A stretch of DNA of 64,000 nucleotides from Datisca glomerata (GCA_003255025.1 QANY01011400.1:248001-312000), one strand, 5' to 3'. Shown: positions 12,866 through 24,300, numbered from the stretch's first letter. The notes: generated by a model not told the origin, from the letters alone. Program-made: numbers and translations.

Positions 12866-13829
12866 CTTCTATCACTTTGACTCTAAGCTTGTTGCTTAAG
12901 TGTCTGTGTCGTGTCTGTGTCTTGATTTGATACGTGGTCAACTCTGTACCCTGTAAAACAAGTGTCATTCATTTATATTCATCAGCAAGGTCACACAAAC
13001 AAGAATACAGGAGGAAGTTCAATTTACATGATCCATTAACATCCAATTAGCATGTGATTTCACAACTAATAAGATCTAAAACAAATCAAAGATCTCTAAG
13101 AAGATAGAAACAATGAAAAAGTAACTAGGTACGATTAAAAAATGTAAGAACCTGATAGCAACGATGCAGGTTGCAGCTTAAAACAAAAGCAGAGCTAATA
13201 AAGCATCAAAACTTCAAGAGCTAGCTGACTAGAATCTAAAAAATTGGAGTTCTTAGTTCAGGTTCTCCATCTCCTGTGAACTACTAAATCAACAAAAACT
13301 TATATAACACATCACCTATAAAATTGATAGAAGTGTAGCGTCGACCATTGATATCCTGGTTTTATATCCATATGGAACCACTAATGCAGTGCTAATGTAA
13401 ATAGATTAAAGAACGCGTAGTACAAGCATTACAGTTGCTCGCCTGGAACTTGTAAATTGGAAGAGTAAAGGAGAAGTTCTTCCAAAATTAAAATCTAAAC
13501 CTTCAAAACGGAACTTCAATTAGATATATATCAAACAAAAAAACAAATCTTAGAAAAAGGTTAACATGCATATGCAGCAACCACGTTCAGAAACCGAAAC
13601 AGCTTGAGACAATCAAAATCATCAATCAAAACTTGTTAAAGGCTTATTGGTTGAAAATTCCGTAGTTACAAATACAGCTTTGTTTCTTCTATCATCCATA
13701 AAGTTCTCTGGTATCAAACATAGATTCTACAAAATCAAAAGATCAATGGATACGATCCGAACCCGATACTCCAGAATCAGCAACCAGAGCTCGGAAATCA
13801 ACGGCTTGCCAAGCAATCAAAATCAACCC

Positions 13830-13876
<47 letters not shown>

Positions 13877-14010
13877 GAGAGAGAGAATGGATGAGAAATA
13901 TTATGGTTTGTTTCTACCAGAGTGATGGCTAATTAGAGTTTTCTTTTTGCGTTTGGGCTGTGTCAATAGGAATGAGTTGGATTGATAATGTGGGAGAGTC
14001 TATATAGAAT
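12866..14010 (-). promoter_or_regulatory. 5' UTR with intron, leader CT-repeat and TATA box of the ARGLU1-like gene
   Basis: Just upstream of the start codon the minus strand shows a splice acceptor (TTTTACAG then GGTACAGAG) near 12950, which implies a non-coding first exon. That exon probably lies around 13750-13970, where a CT-rich leader precedes CTTAGGGTTGATTTTGATTG and the text around GGATCGTATCC could be the donor. A TATA box (TTCTATATAGA on the minus strand, 13999-14009) lies about 30 bases before a plausible start site near 13970. Leader CT repeats and a 5' UTR intron are common in constitutively expressed plant genes. Exact start site and donor are inferred. Confidence 0.6.
13832..13886. 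repeat. (GA)n microsatellite in the 5' leader
   Basis: An almost uninterrupted GA dinucleotide run (one GT interruption), read as CT on the transcribed strand of the ARGLU1-like gene. It lies in the inferred first exon, where CT/GA tracts often act as core promoter or GAGA-type elements in plants. It should be length-polymorphic. Confidence 0.9.
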
Positions 14011-14109
14011 AGGACGGGAAAAACACCCTCTTCAACTGGGACGATAACGGAGAACCCTCTCTCGTTGAGGTCTCTCTATTTCAATTTTAATTTTAAAAAA
14101 AATGTTTCA

Positions 14110-14520
14110 CCATGTAGAGGGTGTTCAAAACCAAATCGAAAATAATCAGTTCAGTTGATTTTTTTACGATCTTACGGTTTAGTTCGGCTCGATTTGATAG
14201 ATCTATCGAACCAAATCTTTGATTCGAGTTTAGAAAATGTTCAGTTTTTTAACCGAACCGAAACATTAAAATTATATATATTAATATCGAACCGAACCGA
14301 TACAAAACTTTGATTTTATATTATTTTTTCAATATTATCATCTAAAAATTATTTTTTAATTAAAAATATCGAACCGAAAACTGAATCGAATCAAACTGAA
14401 ACTCACGGTTTGGTTCGGTTATTTTAACCTCACGGTTCGGTTCGGTACATAACAGAACCGAATATTTCGGTTCGGTTCAATTTTAACCCATTAACCGAAC
14501 CGTGTTCATCCCTAAGAAAG
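14110..14520. mobile_element. Non-autonomous repeat element rich in CGGTTCGGTT / AACCGAACCG
   Basis: The stretch opens with TAGAGGGTGTTCAAAACC and closes with ACCGTGTTCATCCCTAA, whose reverse complement (TTAGGGATGAACACGGT) resembles the opening, giving an imperfect terminal inverted repeat. The interior is packed with AACCGAACCG on the left and CGGTTCGGTT on the right, so the whole element can fold on itself. This sequence style is widespread in dicot genomes and the TAGGG-type ends suggest a hAT-like MITE. I could not find a convincing 8 bp target duplication, so the class is tentative. Confidence 0.5.
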
Positions 14521-15427
14521 ACTCAGAAATTGAAAAGAAAAATTAAATTAGAACCCTTTAGTTTTTTTAATGGAACGTGATCTCGTTTACAAGGAAGAAT
14601 ATTAAAATATCTTACACTAATTCATGATCTAGTAAAACATTACTGTTAAATTCTAGTCTAATTTTCCGTCGTTAAAATTTACGCTTATTAAATTAGGGTT
14701 TATCAAAGTATTTTTGCTAGACCCCGATCTAGCAGTCACCAATTCAACCAAAAAAAATTAAATCAAAGGGACAAATTAATAAATTAGCATTTTCTCATGT
14801 AAAAAATGTTGTATTTTGTTAAAAAATAATGAGAGGTCTTAAAATCAATTTTTTCTTTGAGAGTGGGCTATTTATTAAAATTTTTCTTTTTTTAAAACTG
14901 TTGAGATTCTCTTTGATTATGTAATTTAGATTCGTCAAATCAGATATGAACGGTTTAGATGAGCTGAATTGAAAATATGAAAAAAAAACTAAAAATAAAT
15001 ATTTTTTCTTTTCATACTTGATCTCCGAATCTGATCGATGGTCTAGATGAATTATCTGTACTATTGGGATCGCGAACACTAGAGAATCATGCTCTATTCC
15101 ACTCTACCTTCAATTTCAATAATCAATTTTTAGGGCAAAAAAGAAATTTCAACCTTTTTTGTTGTTAAGAAATTTCAACCTTTTTGTCGTTAATCAATTT
15201 TTAGGTGGGAGTATAAGATTATTATTGGGCTTTTTGGATAAATATATCTTTTTTCATTTACCTTAGAGATTTTTATATCATTTTTTAAAATAAAGAATTT
15301 AATATTCTTGTCCCACCAATTTTACATTATCACTCGCAATCTCTTTTTTCTCTCATCATTTTTTTTTCAATACACATGTCAAATCAATTTAATAATATCT
15401 TCTTATTCTTTATTTTTTAACGAAATT
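14521..15427. other. AT-rich spacer, no gene recognised
   Basis: An 86-codon open frame on the minus strand (14819-15079) is Lys/Ile/Leu-rich with no domain. A short tandem duplication (AAGAAATTTCAACCTTTTT repeated) is visible at about 15142-15187. Nothing else is supported. Confidence 0.4.
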
Positions 15428-16490
15428 TTTTCTTCTACTTGAAAGGTTCAAGTAGTTTTTATGACTACTTGAATCCTTTAAGTAATTTTTTTGTCAGTCA
15501 ACACTCATATATCGGGTGACTATTTGAAGGATTCAAGTAGTTGTTTATGACTATTTGAACCCTTCAAGTAATTTTTTGCCAGTCAATTACTCATACATCA
15601 GGTGACTGCTTGAAGGGTTCAAGTAATTATTTATGACTACTTGAACCCTTCAAGTAGTTTTTTTTATTTGATCAGTCAGCAACCCAAACACTAGTGACTA
15701 CTTGAATCCTTCAAATAGTTTTTTATGACTACTTGAGTCTTTTTTTACGTCCAAAAAAACAAGAAACAATGAGCGTTAAGTGCTTGAAGGGTTCAAGTAG
15801 CTTTTTATGACTACTTAAACCCCTCAAGCAGTGGTTTTGATTCTGGAAGTAAAAAAATTACTTGAATAGTTATATCTGACTATTTGAACCCTTCGAGTAA
15901 TGATTTTAATTCTGAAAGTCAAAAAATATTACTTCAGGGGTTTAAGTAGTTGTATCTGACTACTTGAACCTTCAAGTACTGATTTCGATGCTAGAAGTAA
16001 AAATAATTATTACTTGAAGGGTTCAAGTTGTCAGATACAATTACTTGAACCCTTCAAATAATTTTTTTTACTTCCAGAATTAAAATCACTACTTGAAAAG
16101 TTCAAGTAGTCAGATACAACTACTCGAACCCTTTCAAGTAATATTTTTTTCTACTTCCAGAATCAAAACAATTACTTGAAGGGTTCAAGTAGTCAAATAC
16201 AACTATTTGAACCCTTCAAGTAATTTTTTTACTTCCAGAATCAAAATCACTATTTAAAGGGTTCAGGTAATCAAATACAACTACTTGAACCCTTTAAGTA
16301 TTATTTTTTTTACTTTCAGAATGAAAATCACTACTTGAAGGGTTCAAATAGTCAAATACAACTACTTGAACTCTTCAAGTAATATTTTTTTACTTCTAGA
16401 ATCATAATCACTACTTGAAGGGTTTAAGTAGTCAGATACAACTACTTGAACCTTTTAAGCAGTTCGATACAACTACTTGAACCCTTTAAA
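15428..16490. repeat. Satellite of short palindromes arranged as one large inverted repeat
   Basis: The region is built from more than twenty copies of TACTTGAAGGGTTCAAGTA or its complement with a CCC centre. Each is nearly palindromic (TACTTGAA / TTCAAGTA). Between them are spacers of two kinds. From about 15780 to 15990 the spacer reads GATTTTGATTCTGGAAGTAA; from about 16040 to 16440 it reads TTACTTCCAGAATCAAAATC, which is the exact reverse complement, with units near 80 bp. The array therefore switches orientation around 15990-16030 and forms arms of several hundred bases. The left flank (15428-15780) uses a different spacer with AGTCAACACTCATATATCGG-like text. No open frame or known transposon is visible in it. 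Confidence 0.85.
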
Positions 16491-16915
16491 TGGAGTTCAC
16501 CAAATACGTACAAAATAATAATTGTTGGAGGGGTTCACCCAATACATATTGAGGTTCACCAAATACGTAGTGGGGCTCAACAAATACATACAAAATAATA
16601 ATTCTTGGAGGGGTTCATCAAATATATTTTGGGGTTCACAAATTATGTACTGGGGTTCATCAATTACGTAATGGAGTTCATAATAATTCTTGGAGGGTTC
16701 ACTAAATACATATTGGGGTTCGTCAATTACGTACTGAGTTTCACCAATTACGTAGTGGCGTTAACCAAATACGTATAAAATAATAATTCTTAGAGCTGTT
16801 CACCAAATACGTACTAGGGTTCACCAATTATGTAGTGGAGTTCATAAAAAAATGAATTTTAAATTTTGGTGAACCCCTGAAGAATTTGTTGTACACCACT
16901 ACGTATTTGGTGAAC
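16491..16915. repeat. Second tandem array, motif GGGGTTCACCAAATACGTA
   Basis: About fifteen degenerate copies of a motif near 20 bp (GGGGTTCACCAAATACGTA, with variants ending AATTACGTA) follow directly on the palindromic satellite, several separated by CAAAATAATAATTCTTGGAG. At the right end (about 16865-16913) the motif appears reverse-complemented (TACGTATTTGGTGAAC), so this array is also partly inverted. Origin unknown. Confidence 0.75.
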
Positions 16916-16924
16916 ACCTAAAAC

Positions 16925-17115
16925 CTAATCGCCATACCTAATAGATGAATCGCCCATTTTTAACCCTTAAACGTCATCCTGAATGTGCTAATCGCATAAT
17001 CAAAGACAAGCGCTTGTTTTTTTATCTCCAATCGCCTATTTTAGTTCCCAAACGCCATGTATAAATAGGCGATCACCATTCTCCCTCCCAATCGCCACTT
17101 TTTTTGCCTAATCGC
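16925..17115. repeat. AATCGCC / AAACGCCAT short-motif cluster
   Basis: The motifs AATCGCC, ATCGCCAT and AAACGCCAT, plus complementary GGCGAT, recur at intervals of 20-40 bases here. The same vocabulary returns at 21080-21640 inside the MULE, suggesting a shared origin. No coding meaning is apparent. Confidence 0.6.
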
Positions 17116-17927
17116 CATTAATCACAATTTTCCTTAAAATTGATATTTTTGTATTTATTTACTGTACAACGAGAAAATTATTGATAAAAAAACTCGTTAT
17201 TTCAATGCAAACATTCATGATACTCACTTATTATGTAAAATTAGATTAGATTAATTAAGATTCTCAAAACAGTTGAACACTTAATCATAAACTCGATAAA
17301 AGTTGTAATTGATAATGTTGTTGTGCTTTTGTGACAAATATCGAGTGAGACGAGTTTTCACCAAATATATTATATGTCGTGATGTTATTATGATGGTCGG
17401 TAAATCATATTCACCAGTTTGAATAACACGTATAACCCTTAAGGTCAGATTCTATTGTTGAATCGAGCATATCCACTAAAAAGTTGGAAATTTAACATTT
17501 TATTTTATAATAACCCTATAATTTTTGGAAAATAACCCTTTACGTTTTAATTCATTAATCCCTTTAAATTTAATTTTCAAATCTAACCTTATTTCTTATC
17601 AAAATTAACCCTAACATTAAAAAACTCCTTCCCCTTATTCTTAAAAAACCGATACGCCATATTCACCCTCTCTCTCAACACTTCACTTCTCTTCACTCAA
17701 ACCCTATTCTCCTTTTTCTCCATCTCCATCTTCATCTCTCTTCATAGCCCGAAATTCATTAAAATTGATCCAAATCTCTTGCAACACACGAGTCAAACTC
17801 TCAATCTCTCATTGAACACATCCCTTGCAACACACGAGATAAAACCCGCTCCAAACCCGAGCCAAATCCCTCTAATACACGACCTCAAACCCCATATTCT
17901 TATAATATTGTATTTTTCACCAATAAT

Positions 17928-20748
17928 GGCTAGAGGAAAGCATAAAGTTACAAATGGAACATTAAGTGTAACGATGCGACCAAGTTCGAGCTTGAGCGTT
18001 TCGAAAAAGCCATATGCCACTAGTTATGGGGTGAAAAGATTTCTTCCAAAGAATCTAAATCTTAGTAGCCATAATCTTAATATTGCTCCAACAGAGCATA
18101 TATCTCGCCCATGCAAACAAGATGTAAATTTTTCTTAAAAGATTTTGAATTTTATGTGTTATATTGTTAAAACACCTAATATATAACTCGATTTGTTCTG
18201 CAAATTGGGTATATTTTATGTGATGATTATAGAAAATGTATGGTTTCTGGTAGAAATATATGTCTTGAATAGAAAACTATAGTATTTTTATGAGTGCCCG
18301 TAAAGTGTTCGACGAAATGTCATAATGAATTATGTGGTGTATTTTTTTCATTATCCGTAAGGTGTTTGATAAAACGCCATATTGAGGTTTATACTATATA
18401 TATATGAATTACCATAACACATTCGATGAAATGCTATATTTCATCCAAGGATAAAATGTAAGTTTCTTTAACAAAAAATTTGGTTGTTATGTGTTATATT
18501 GTTAAAACACCAAATAAATACTTGAATCATTTTGAAAACTAAGTGTTTTCTATGTGATGCTTCTTGAAATGTATGATTATCAGTAGCGATATATGTTTTG
18601 GATGAAAAATTATAGTGTATGTTTATTGCCAGTAAGGTGTTCAATGAATGTTGTAATAGGGATTATAGTACATTTTTCTCCACACACCTTTTTTCTCTGA
18701 GTCATACTTGCATTTTTGTTTCTTAGGTTGAGTTCAATGATCTTAGTATTCATGATTTTGGGAACACTACACTAGTAGCTCGATGGTACAGTAGACAACC
18801 TGAAAATGTGAGAAGGAATGACGATGTTTCCGAGATTAGTTATTTTATAAGTATATTGAAAAATGGGCAGATGGATCGCGCCCTATTGAAAAGTATGGCC
18901 AAGAAATGGTGGGATACAACTCACACCTTTCATATAGATGAAAAGTGGGTGAAATGACAATGACCCCATTGGACTTTGCTGTGATAACTGGCCTGAAAGT
19001 CGACGGTCGACAACTAGACTATGATTTGGAACTCTACAAGAATAAGAAGACTTTGCAAAAGCTAGTTATCAAACAGTTAGTAATCAATGGATATTTGATA
19101 GTTATGTTACGCACGAGTGTACTACTCCTAAGCAGGAGGACATCTTGACGAGAGTCTTTCTTCTGGTGCTCTTGGGTAGTACAATATTTTACGACAAGAG
19201 CAATAATTTGTATTTCCTCCCCAGCCTACAAAAAATAGATGAGATACAGGAGTATAATTGGGGTGGTTTGGTGTTGTGCATATTGTATTACAATATGGAC
19301 ATTTTATGCCATGGAAAAAGTGTAGCGACAAGGGGTTTTCAGATAACATGGGAGGTCTGAGCTTGTGAGTACTTCCCATGTTTGGCACTAAGCAGGCCAT
19401 AGGGTGGTCCAGACACGTTCCTGAAAGTAGCACACTAGATAGACATTGAGTCAGGAACAAGGGATGTTGGTCGCTGCCTAAAAGAATTCTGTGTTAAACT
19501 TTGATATGTGCGACCCAATAAGGTATGTGTTTTATTATATCAATTCTTATCTTGTCTCCCCTCCCCACCCCCCACCGAGTATGAATAATGTTTTACTAAT
19601 AAACTATTTGTTTTTAAATTTACAGATCAATTAGAAGCCTTATGGGCAATGTACAAGCTTGCCAAACTATTGCATCGACTGTATACCTCCTACCATAATG
19701 AGAATCATGCTGCAAGGACCTGCTGGAAGAGCATGGTACTTGGGTGAACACGTCTCATGGTAGAGTATGGGAACCAACGCGCCGTACATCCCATATAGAC
19801 TCCCAAATTCAATGTTATGTGACCAACCATTCACCAGAGAGGATCTGTCTAGTGGTCTTGGAGGTTTCAGAGTGACACACTTTATGTTGATGTAGATGGC
19901 GATAACGAAGATACTTATAATGAATTTTGAAAAAAGTGGTTGTCTTACAACTACGATGGGGCATCTTCATCTTCGCAGGTGCTAAACATCTCTAAGTGAT
20001 TTTTAAATATAGGAGATTACTCATATTGTTATATAATGAAATTTTGTAATCTACTATGTATAGGCAGCAGTACCGGCAACCGCAACAGCCACAGTAGTTC
20101 TAGGAGCATCAAGGTCTGCTAGAGCGACCGTTGATGATATAAGAGTGGCTGACATCTCACTACCATCGTGGTAGATTCAGTTACCACTCCTAGATGGTGG
20201 TAATGAGTTGGTTGACACTACAAATGATGTTTCAGTCTTGGGTCTTCCATCTAGTAAAGTCAATTATGTGAGTTATGATATTAATATTTATTATGTAGTC
20301 ATTCAATATCATATTAAAGCGCAATTCGATAATGCGTCGGTGACATGCGCAGTAGGCATGATGCGCGTGATTGGCAGTCTCAACAAGTTGTTATTTAAGA
20401 AAAAGTTTATCGCACGTGAAGTGATGATGCAGGTGATGATAAAGGCCAAAAGCATCAATGAAAAAAGGATAAGAAAATTGTAAACTTATGATCTTTCCCT
20501 TTTTATTTCTTATCCTTTTGAAATCAAAAGGATAAGAAAATATGTACACGTGTAGGCAAAGTTGTAAAGACACCTTCACATGTATGAAACTCAAATAAGC
20601 AGGGATGAGAGGATGATGATGAAGATGATGACAATGGTGAAGATTCAGTTATGATGATGAAGACGACCATGATGACGATACCAATGAGGATACTGAATCG
20701 GAACGAGAATGTGAAGGACGTACAAAGCATTCACGTGATGCTTCATAA
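17928..20748 (+). pseudogene. Plant mobile domain (PMD/MAIN-like) transposon gene, broken
   Basis: A first exon starts with ATG at 17928 (MARGKHKVTNGTLSVTMRPS) and ends near 18122 at a GT donor. The next exon begins after TTTCTTAG at 18726 and reads VEFNDLSIHDFGNTTLVARW, then KSMAKKWWDTTHTFHIDE. After a frameshift comes GEMTMTPLDFAVITGLKVDG, the hallmark of the plant mobile domain (aminotransferase-like PMD), and then FLLVLLGSTIFYDKSNNLYF and YNWGGLVLCILYYNMD, also typical. Further pieces lie at 19630-19920 and 20065-20480. A very acidic tail (DDEDD-rich) ends at 20748. At least three frameshifts or stops break it. PMD proteins of the MAIN/MAIL group act in silencing and development; transposon-borne versions are common and of unknown role. 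Confidence 0.8.
18143..18665 (+). repeat. Duplicated segment inside the first PMD intron
   Basis: The stretch 18143-18345 (from TATGTGTTATATTGTTAAAA to GTAAAGTGTTCGACGAAATG) is repeated in diverged form at about 18488-18660 in the same orientation. Shared landmarks are GTTATATTGTTAAAACACC, TATGTGATG, GAAATATATGT and AAGGTGTTC. The intron has therefore been enlarged by a tandem duplication. Confidence 0.6.
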
Positions 20749-21079
20749 AAAAAGAGAAAAGTCGCACCATGATGTTTTGTCAAAGTTGATTTGAACTTTT
20801 TGTTGATAGAAATATAATGGATTCTAAGTTTATTTGGATTTTAAGTTTTTTTAGATTCTAAATTTGTTTGGATTGAATTCTAAGTTTTTTATTGTATCGT
20901 TGATTTTTAAACTTGATCCTAAACATTTTGTGTATAGGGGATAACATTTACAAATCGTCAATCTATTCAATTGGATTCTACGAAGAGTAGATGCGCCCTT
21001 TATGTTATGGCTCGTCTCGCGCTTACGAACCATCAATCCATCCAAACATTTTAAACTTCTAAATTTATTTTAATTTTTC

Positions 21080-21640
21080 CATCCAGGGTTTTTAAGCATA
21101 ATAGGGAGTATTGGGACCAAATGCTTGACAGAAAGGCGTTTAGGGCTCAAACGCCATCAACAAGCCCCAATCACCATTTATGACTAGCGAATCGTCAGTC
21201 ACGAATGGCGTTTGGGGCCTGATGGTTTCACCCCAAATGTTTGACATAAAAGCGTTTGGCTCGTGTCGATGAACACATGCCAATACGCCTGTTACAATGG
21301 AGTTTAGGGCTCAAACGCCATGAGCAGGCCCCAAATGCCATTCATTACTGATCAATCGCCTGTCTCAAATGGTGTTTGGTGCTGATGGTCGCGCCCCAAA
21401 CGCTTCCCTAAACGCCATACATTACTGGCGATTCACTATCAGGAATGGCGTTTGGGCCCCAAATGCCTGACACACAGGCGTTTGGCCCGTGTCACTAAGA
21501 CAGGTGCCAAATGCTTGTTACTATGGCCTTTGGGGCCTAAACGCGACCAGCTGGCCCCAAACGTCTGTTACTACAGGTGATTCGTCTGACTTATAGGCGA
21601 TTAGGACCACTAAAGTAGCATTTAGGTCCTGATAACCTAG
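21080..21640. repeat. Array of GGCGTTTGGGGC / AAACGCCAT motifs between the PMD gene and the transposase
   Basis: The motif GGCGTTTGGGGC (variants GGCGTTTAGGGC, GGCGTTTGGGCC) alternates with its complement-like partners CAAACGCCAT and GCCCCAAACGC at roughly 40-60 base spacing across about 550 bases. Because both orientations alternate, the region can form many small stems. The core is visibly richer in G and C than its surroundings. It shares vocabulary with 16925-17115. Confidence 0.7.
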
Positions 21641-21770
21641 TTTGACTTTTTTATTGGTTGGTTGTGTATGGTGGTTGTGCAATTAATAGGGGTAATTACT
21701 CTTCGTAAACCATCCTTAAAAATCATATATTCACTCAACTAAACACATTCTACAAGCATTCAAGGGAGTC

Positions 21771-23065
21771 ATGTTTGACATACTTAGTGAAGGGGAGTTC
21801 GAAGAGGAATGGGATTGTTTGATAGAGTCATTCAACCTCAGGCAAAACAAATATGTACAATGGATGTATGCGAAGCGTGAATGTTGGGCAGTGGCCTTCC
21901 AACACAGAAAAATCTTTGATTTCATGAGAACGACGTAACGATATGAAGGTATGAGCGCGTATATCTACTGATTTGTTGAACGTCGACCTAAACTATTTGA
22001 ATTCGTGCTACAATTCCATCAGTTGGCACGTATTTGACATTAGGAGAGGTTGGACGATTTCAAGTTGACAAATGAAACGCCTATGCTTCAGATTGACTTG
22101 CGTGCGTTAGAGCAACGCGGTAAATGTGTTCACACAAAAACAATTTAAACGTGTGCGTAAGGAGATCATGGGTGAAGCATCATTTCTAGTTTGTTCTCGT
22201 ACACATGATGAGGAGGCTCAAAATTATTCGTTGGTCGAGTTTGGGGTGCCGAATGACTCATACATAGTGACACGAGACCAAAAACTTGATACGCTCAAGT
22301 GCAGTTGTGGCAATTTTGAATCAGTGGAGATACCGTGTCGTCATATGTTTACTATTATGAAAGCAAAACATATACAAGAGATCCCAAGCACGTGTATACT
22401 AGACTGGTGGAGGATTACTGTGAAGAGTAATATACTACCAATTGGGTCAAGCCATTCTCATCTGGATACAGATGAGACAGTATTGCTTCGATATAATTCG
22501 ATGCACTAGCTGCTAATATACTTGCTCACTTTACGTCAAAGTCAAATGAATGGTCGACTCGAGCCAAAGTGGAGAATGAGATGCTTTGTGAAAAATATGA
22601 GACCTTATGGAATGAGAAGGTCCCCAAATGAATATGATGTGAAGCACGAGGATGGTGTAGAGATTAAAAGAAACTCGTTGAAGAACTGATAATCATGAAG
22701 ACGAAGGGCAACTAAGGTGCTAGCTCGAGTAAAGCACGACCAACCACCCGTCGATGTGGCCATTGTAAGAATACTGAACATGTCCGGAATTACCGAGCGA
22801 TGTGCATGCCGTGATGCCGAACGATAATAATGATGATCCACCACCATCTAACGTGCAAGGAGCACACGCGATAGGGGTCTCCGGACAAGGTGCATCCTCA
22901 TTTAATGTGTAAGGTGCATACACATTCAATGTGCAAGGTGTGTCCCCATTCGACCCATCTGCATACCCACCACCATTCAGTGCACAAGGTGGTTACCCTA
23001 TGTACAACATAAACATCCCATACTGGTATAATTTTCATATCCTCCGTTGCAGTAAATGTACATTT
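21771..23065 (+). pseudogene. FAR1/MULE-type transposase, C-terminal part with SWIM zinc finger
   Basis: The first frame (21771-21938) reads ILSEGEFEEEWDCLIESFNL and then WMYAKRECWAVAFQHRKIF, matching the region after the DDE core in FAR1-related/MULE transposases (FExxWxxLIxxFxL, then WxxxxxxxRxxWxxA). A frameshift leads to YEGMSAYIY. The 22126-22509 frame carries the SWIM zinc finger as CSC-GNFESVEIP-CRHMF, that is C-x-C-x(8-9)-C-x-H, followed by QEIPSTCILDWW. Downstream pieces give a small RRCGHCKNTEHVRNYRAMC knuckle and a Gly/Pro/Tyr-rich tail with repeated FNVQG units ending near 23065. The N-terminal DNA-binding and catalytic parts are missing or unrecognisable, so no active transposase remains. 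Confidence 0.82.
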
Positions 23066-23149
23066 TGGTATTAACATGCTTTCATAGTTTTTTGAGAATG
23101 TTAATATATGAATATTTATAAACCTGCTTATTTATAACAATACACAATA

Positions 23150-23345
23150 ATTCTGCAAAATCTGCTAATTTATAATTGTACAAAACAAATCTGCAATATC
23201 TATTTTATCATCACTATACACGATAACTTACAAAAACTTCTTTTATTTATAGTTGTACGCAATAATATACAAAATATGTTCATCATCCTTGTACACAATA
23301 ACTTACAAGAATCTATTTATCTTCACTATCCACGATAATGTCACA
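23150..23345. repeat. Degenerate short tandem repeats after the transposase
   Basis: Related phrases (ACACAATAA, CTTACAAAAA, TCATCACTATACACGATAA, GTACACAATAACTTACAAGA) recur about every 60 bases. They lie immediately downstream of the transposase tail, probably in its 3' UTR. No coding content is seen. Confidence 0.45.
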
Positions 23346-23427
23346 ATAATGTCTACTTGGAGGGATGCGCAGCCAAGACAAGCCCATGATCCTAATTCTA
23401 TCCAAAACTCACCTATTTTCCATTGCT

Positions 23428-23573
23428 AAGAAATTCGATGAGCTAGAGGTTATTGAAAAAGACAATAATGACGGGGCAATAAATTTTGAAGCGTCCGAAG
23501 ATATCTCTCTTTAAAATTTATTGCACCATCATTATTGACTTCTTCAATAACCTCTAGTTCACTGAATTTCTCA
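23428..23573. repeat. Fold-back (hairpin) with arms of about 64 bp
   Basis: The left arm (23428-23491, containing GAGCTAGAGGTTATTGAAAA) and right arm (23509-23573, containing TTCAATAACCTCTAGTTCAC) are reverse complements with few mismatches, separated by a loop of under 20 bases. The hairpin sits between the convergent 3' ends of the two MULE gene sets. Confidence 0.8.
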
Positions 23574-23860
23574 AAAATGGCAAATGGGTGAGTGTTTGAA
23601 AAAGAACATAAAAAAATAAGACATAATAATGTAATACAATGTTGTCTATCCCTTCATTTTTTCCTCTTCTCAGGCCTTTGCTTAAAAGTATGACTCGTTT
23701 TCAGTGGTAGCTGAGTCTCCGAGACAGATGAGTTCGTATTATAAAATCTATCATTGTTATCATGTATGGTGTTTCAAGGATGGTTGACAATCTTCAACAA
23801 AATATTACACCGAAGATCGTGTGATTTATACTCCTGTAAAAAAATTCCCAATATTCAACA

Positions 23861-24300
23861 AACTATCATACACCTCAACATATTCAACAACAACATCCAT
23901 AAACAAGCAAATTCAGAACAATAAAAAAATTCTCAATTACATAACTAAAAGAACCCTAACTCTAAACTAAAACAAAATAGAAAACAGAGTTGTAAGGTTT
24001 GAACATTCACCAAACTATCATACACCTCAACAAATTCAATAATAATAATTTACAAATGAGCAAATCCACAACAATCAGGAAAATTCCAATTACATAACTA
24101 AAAATACCCAACTAAAACAAAATAGAAAACAAGATGCTCTAAGGCTTGAATATTCACCAAAAGTGTCATACACCTTAAAAAATTCAATACTCACAGTCAT
24201 AAACAAGCAATCCAGAAGAATCAGAAAAATCTCGATTACATAACTAAAGGAACCCTAACAAATAACCAGTAATGAAAACCACAAATGAGAAAATCCAAAA
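23861..24300. repeat. Three tandem units of about 150 bp
   Basis: Each unit starts near TCACCAAACTATCATACACC (third copy: CACCAAAAGTGTCATACACC) and contains AAATTCAATA, AATTACATAACTAAA, and in the first two ACTAAAACAAAATAGAAAAC. They lie just downstream (minus-strand sense) of the Ulp1 catalytic region. No coding function is visible. Confidence 0.65.

Noticed and set aside
15428..16490. CRISPR-like array
   Set aside because: Repeats are palindromic and degenerate, spacers are themselves repeated and not unique, orientation switches, and the host is a plant.
17793..18020. 75-codon minus-strand frame
   Set aside because: Antisense to the first PMD exon, where the plus-strand start, donor and downstream domain fit a gene.
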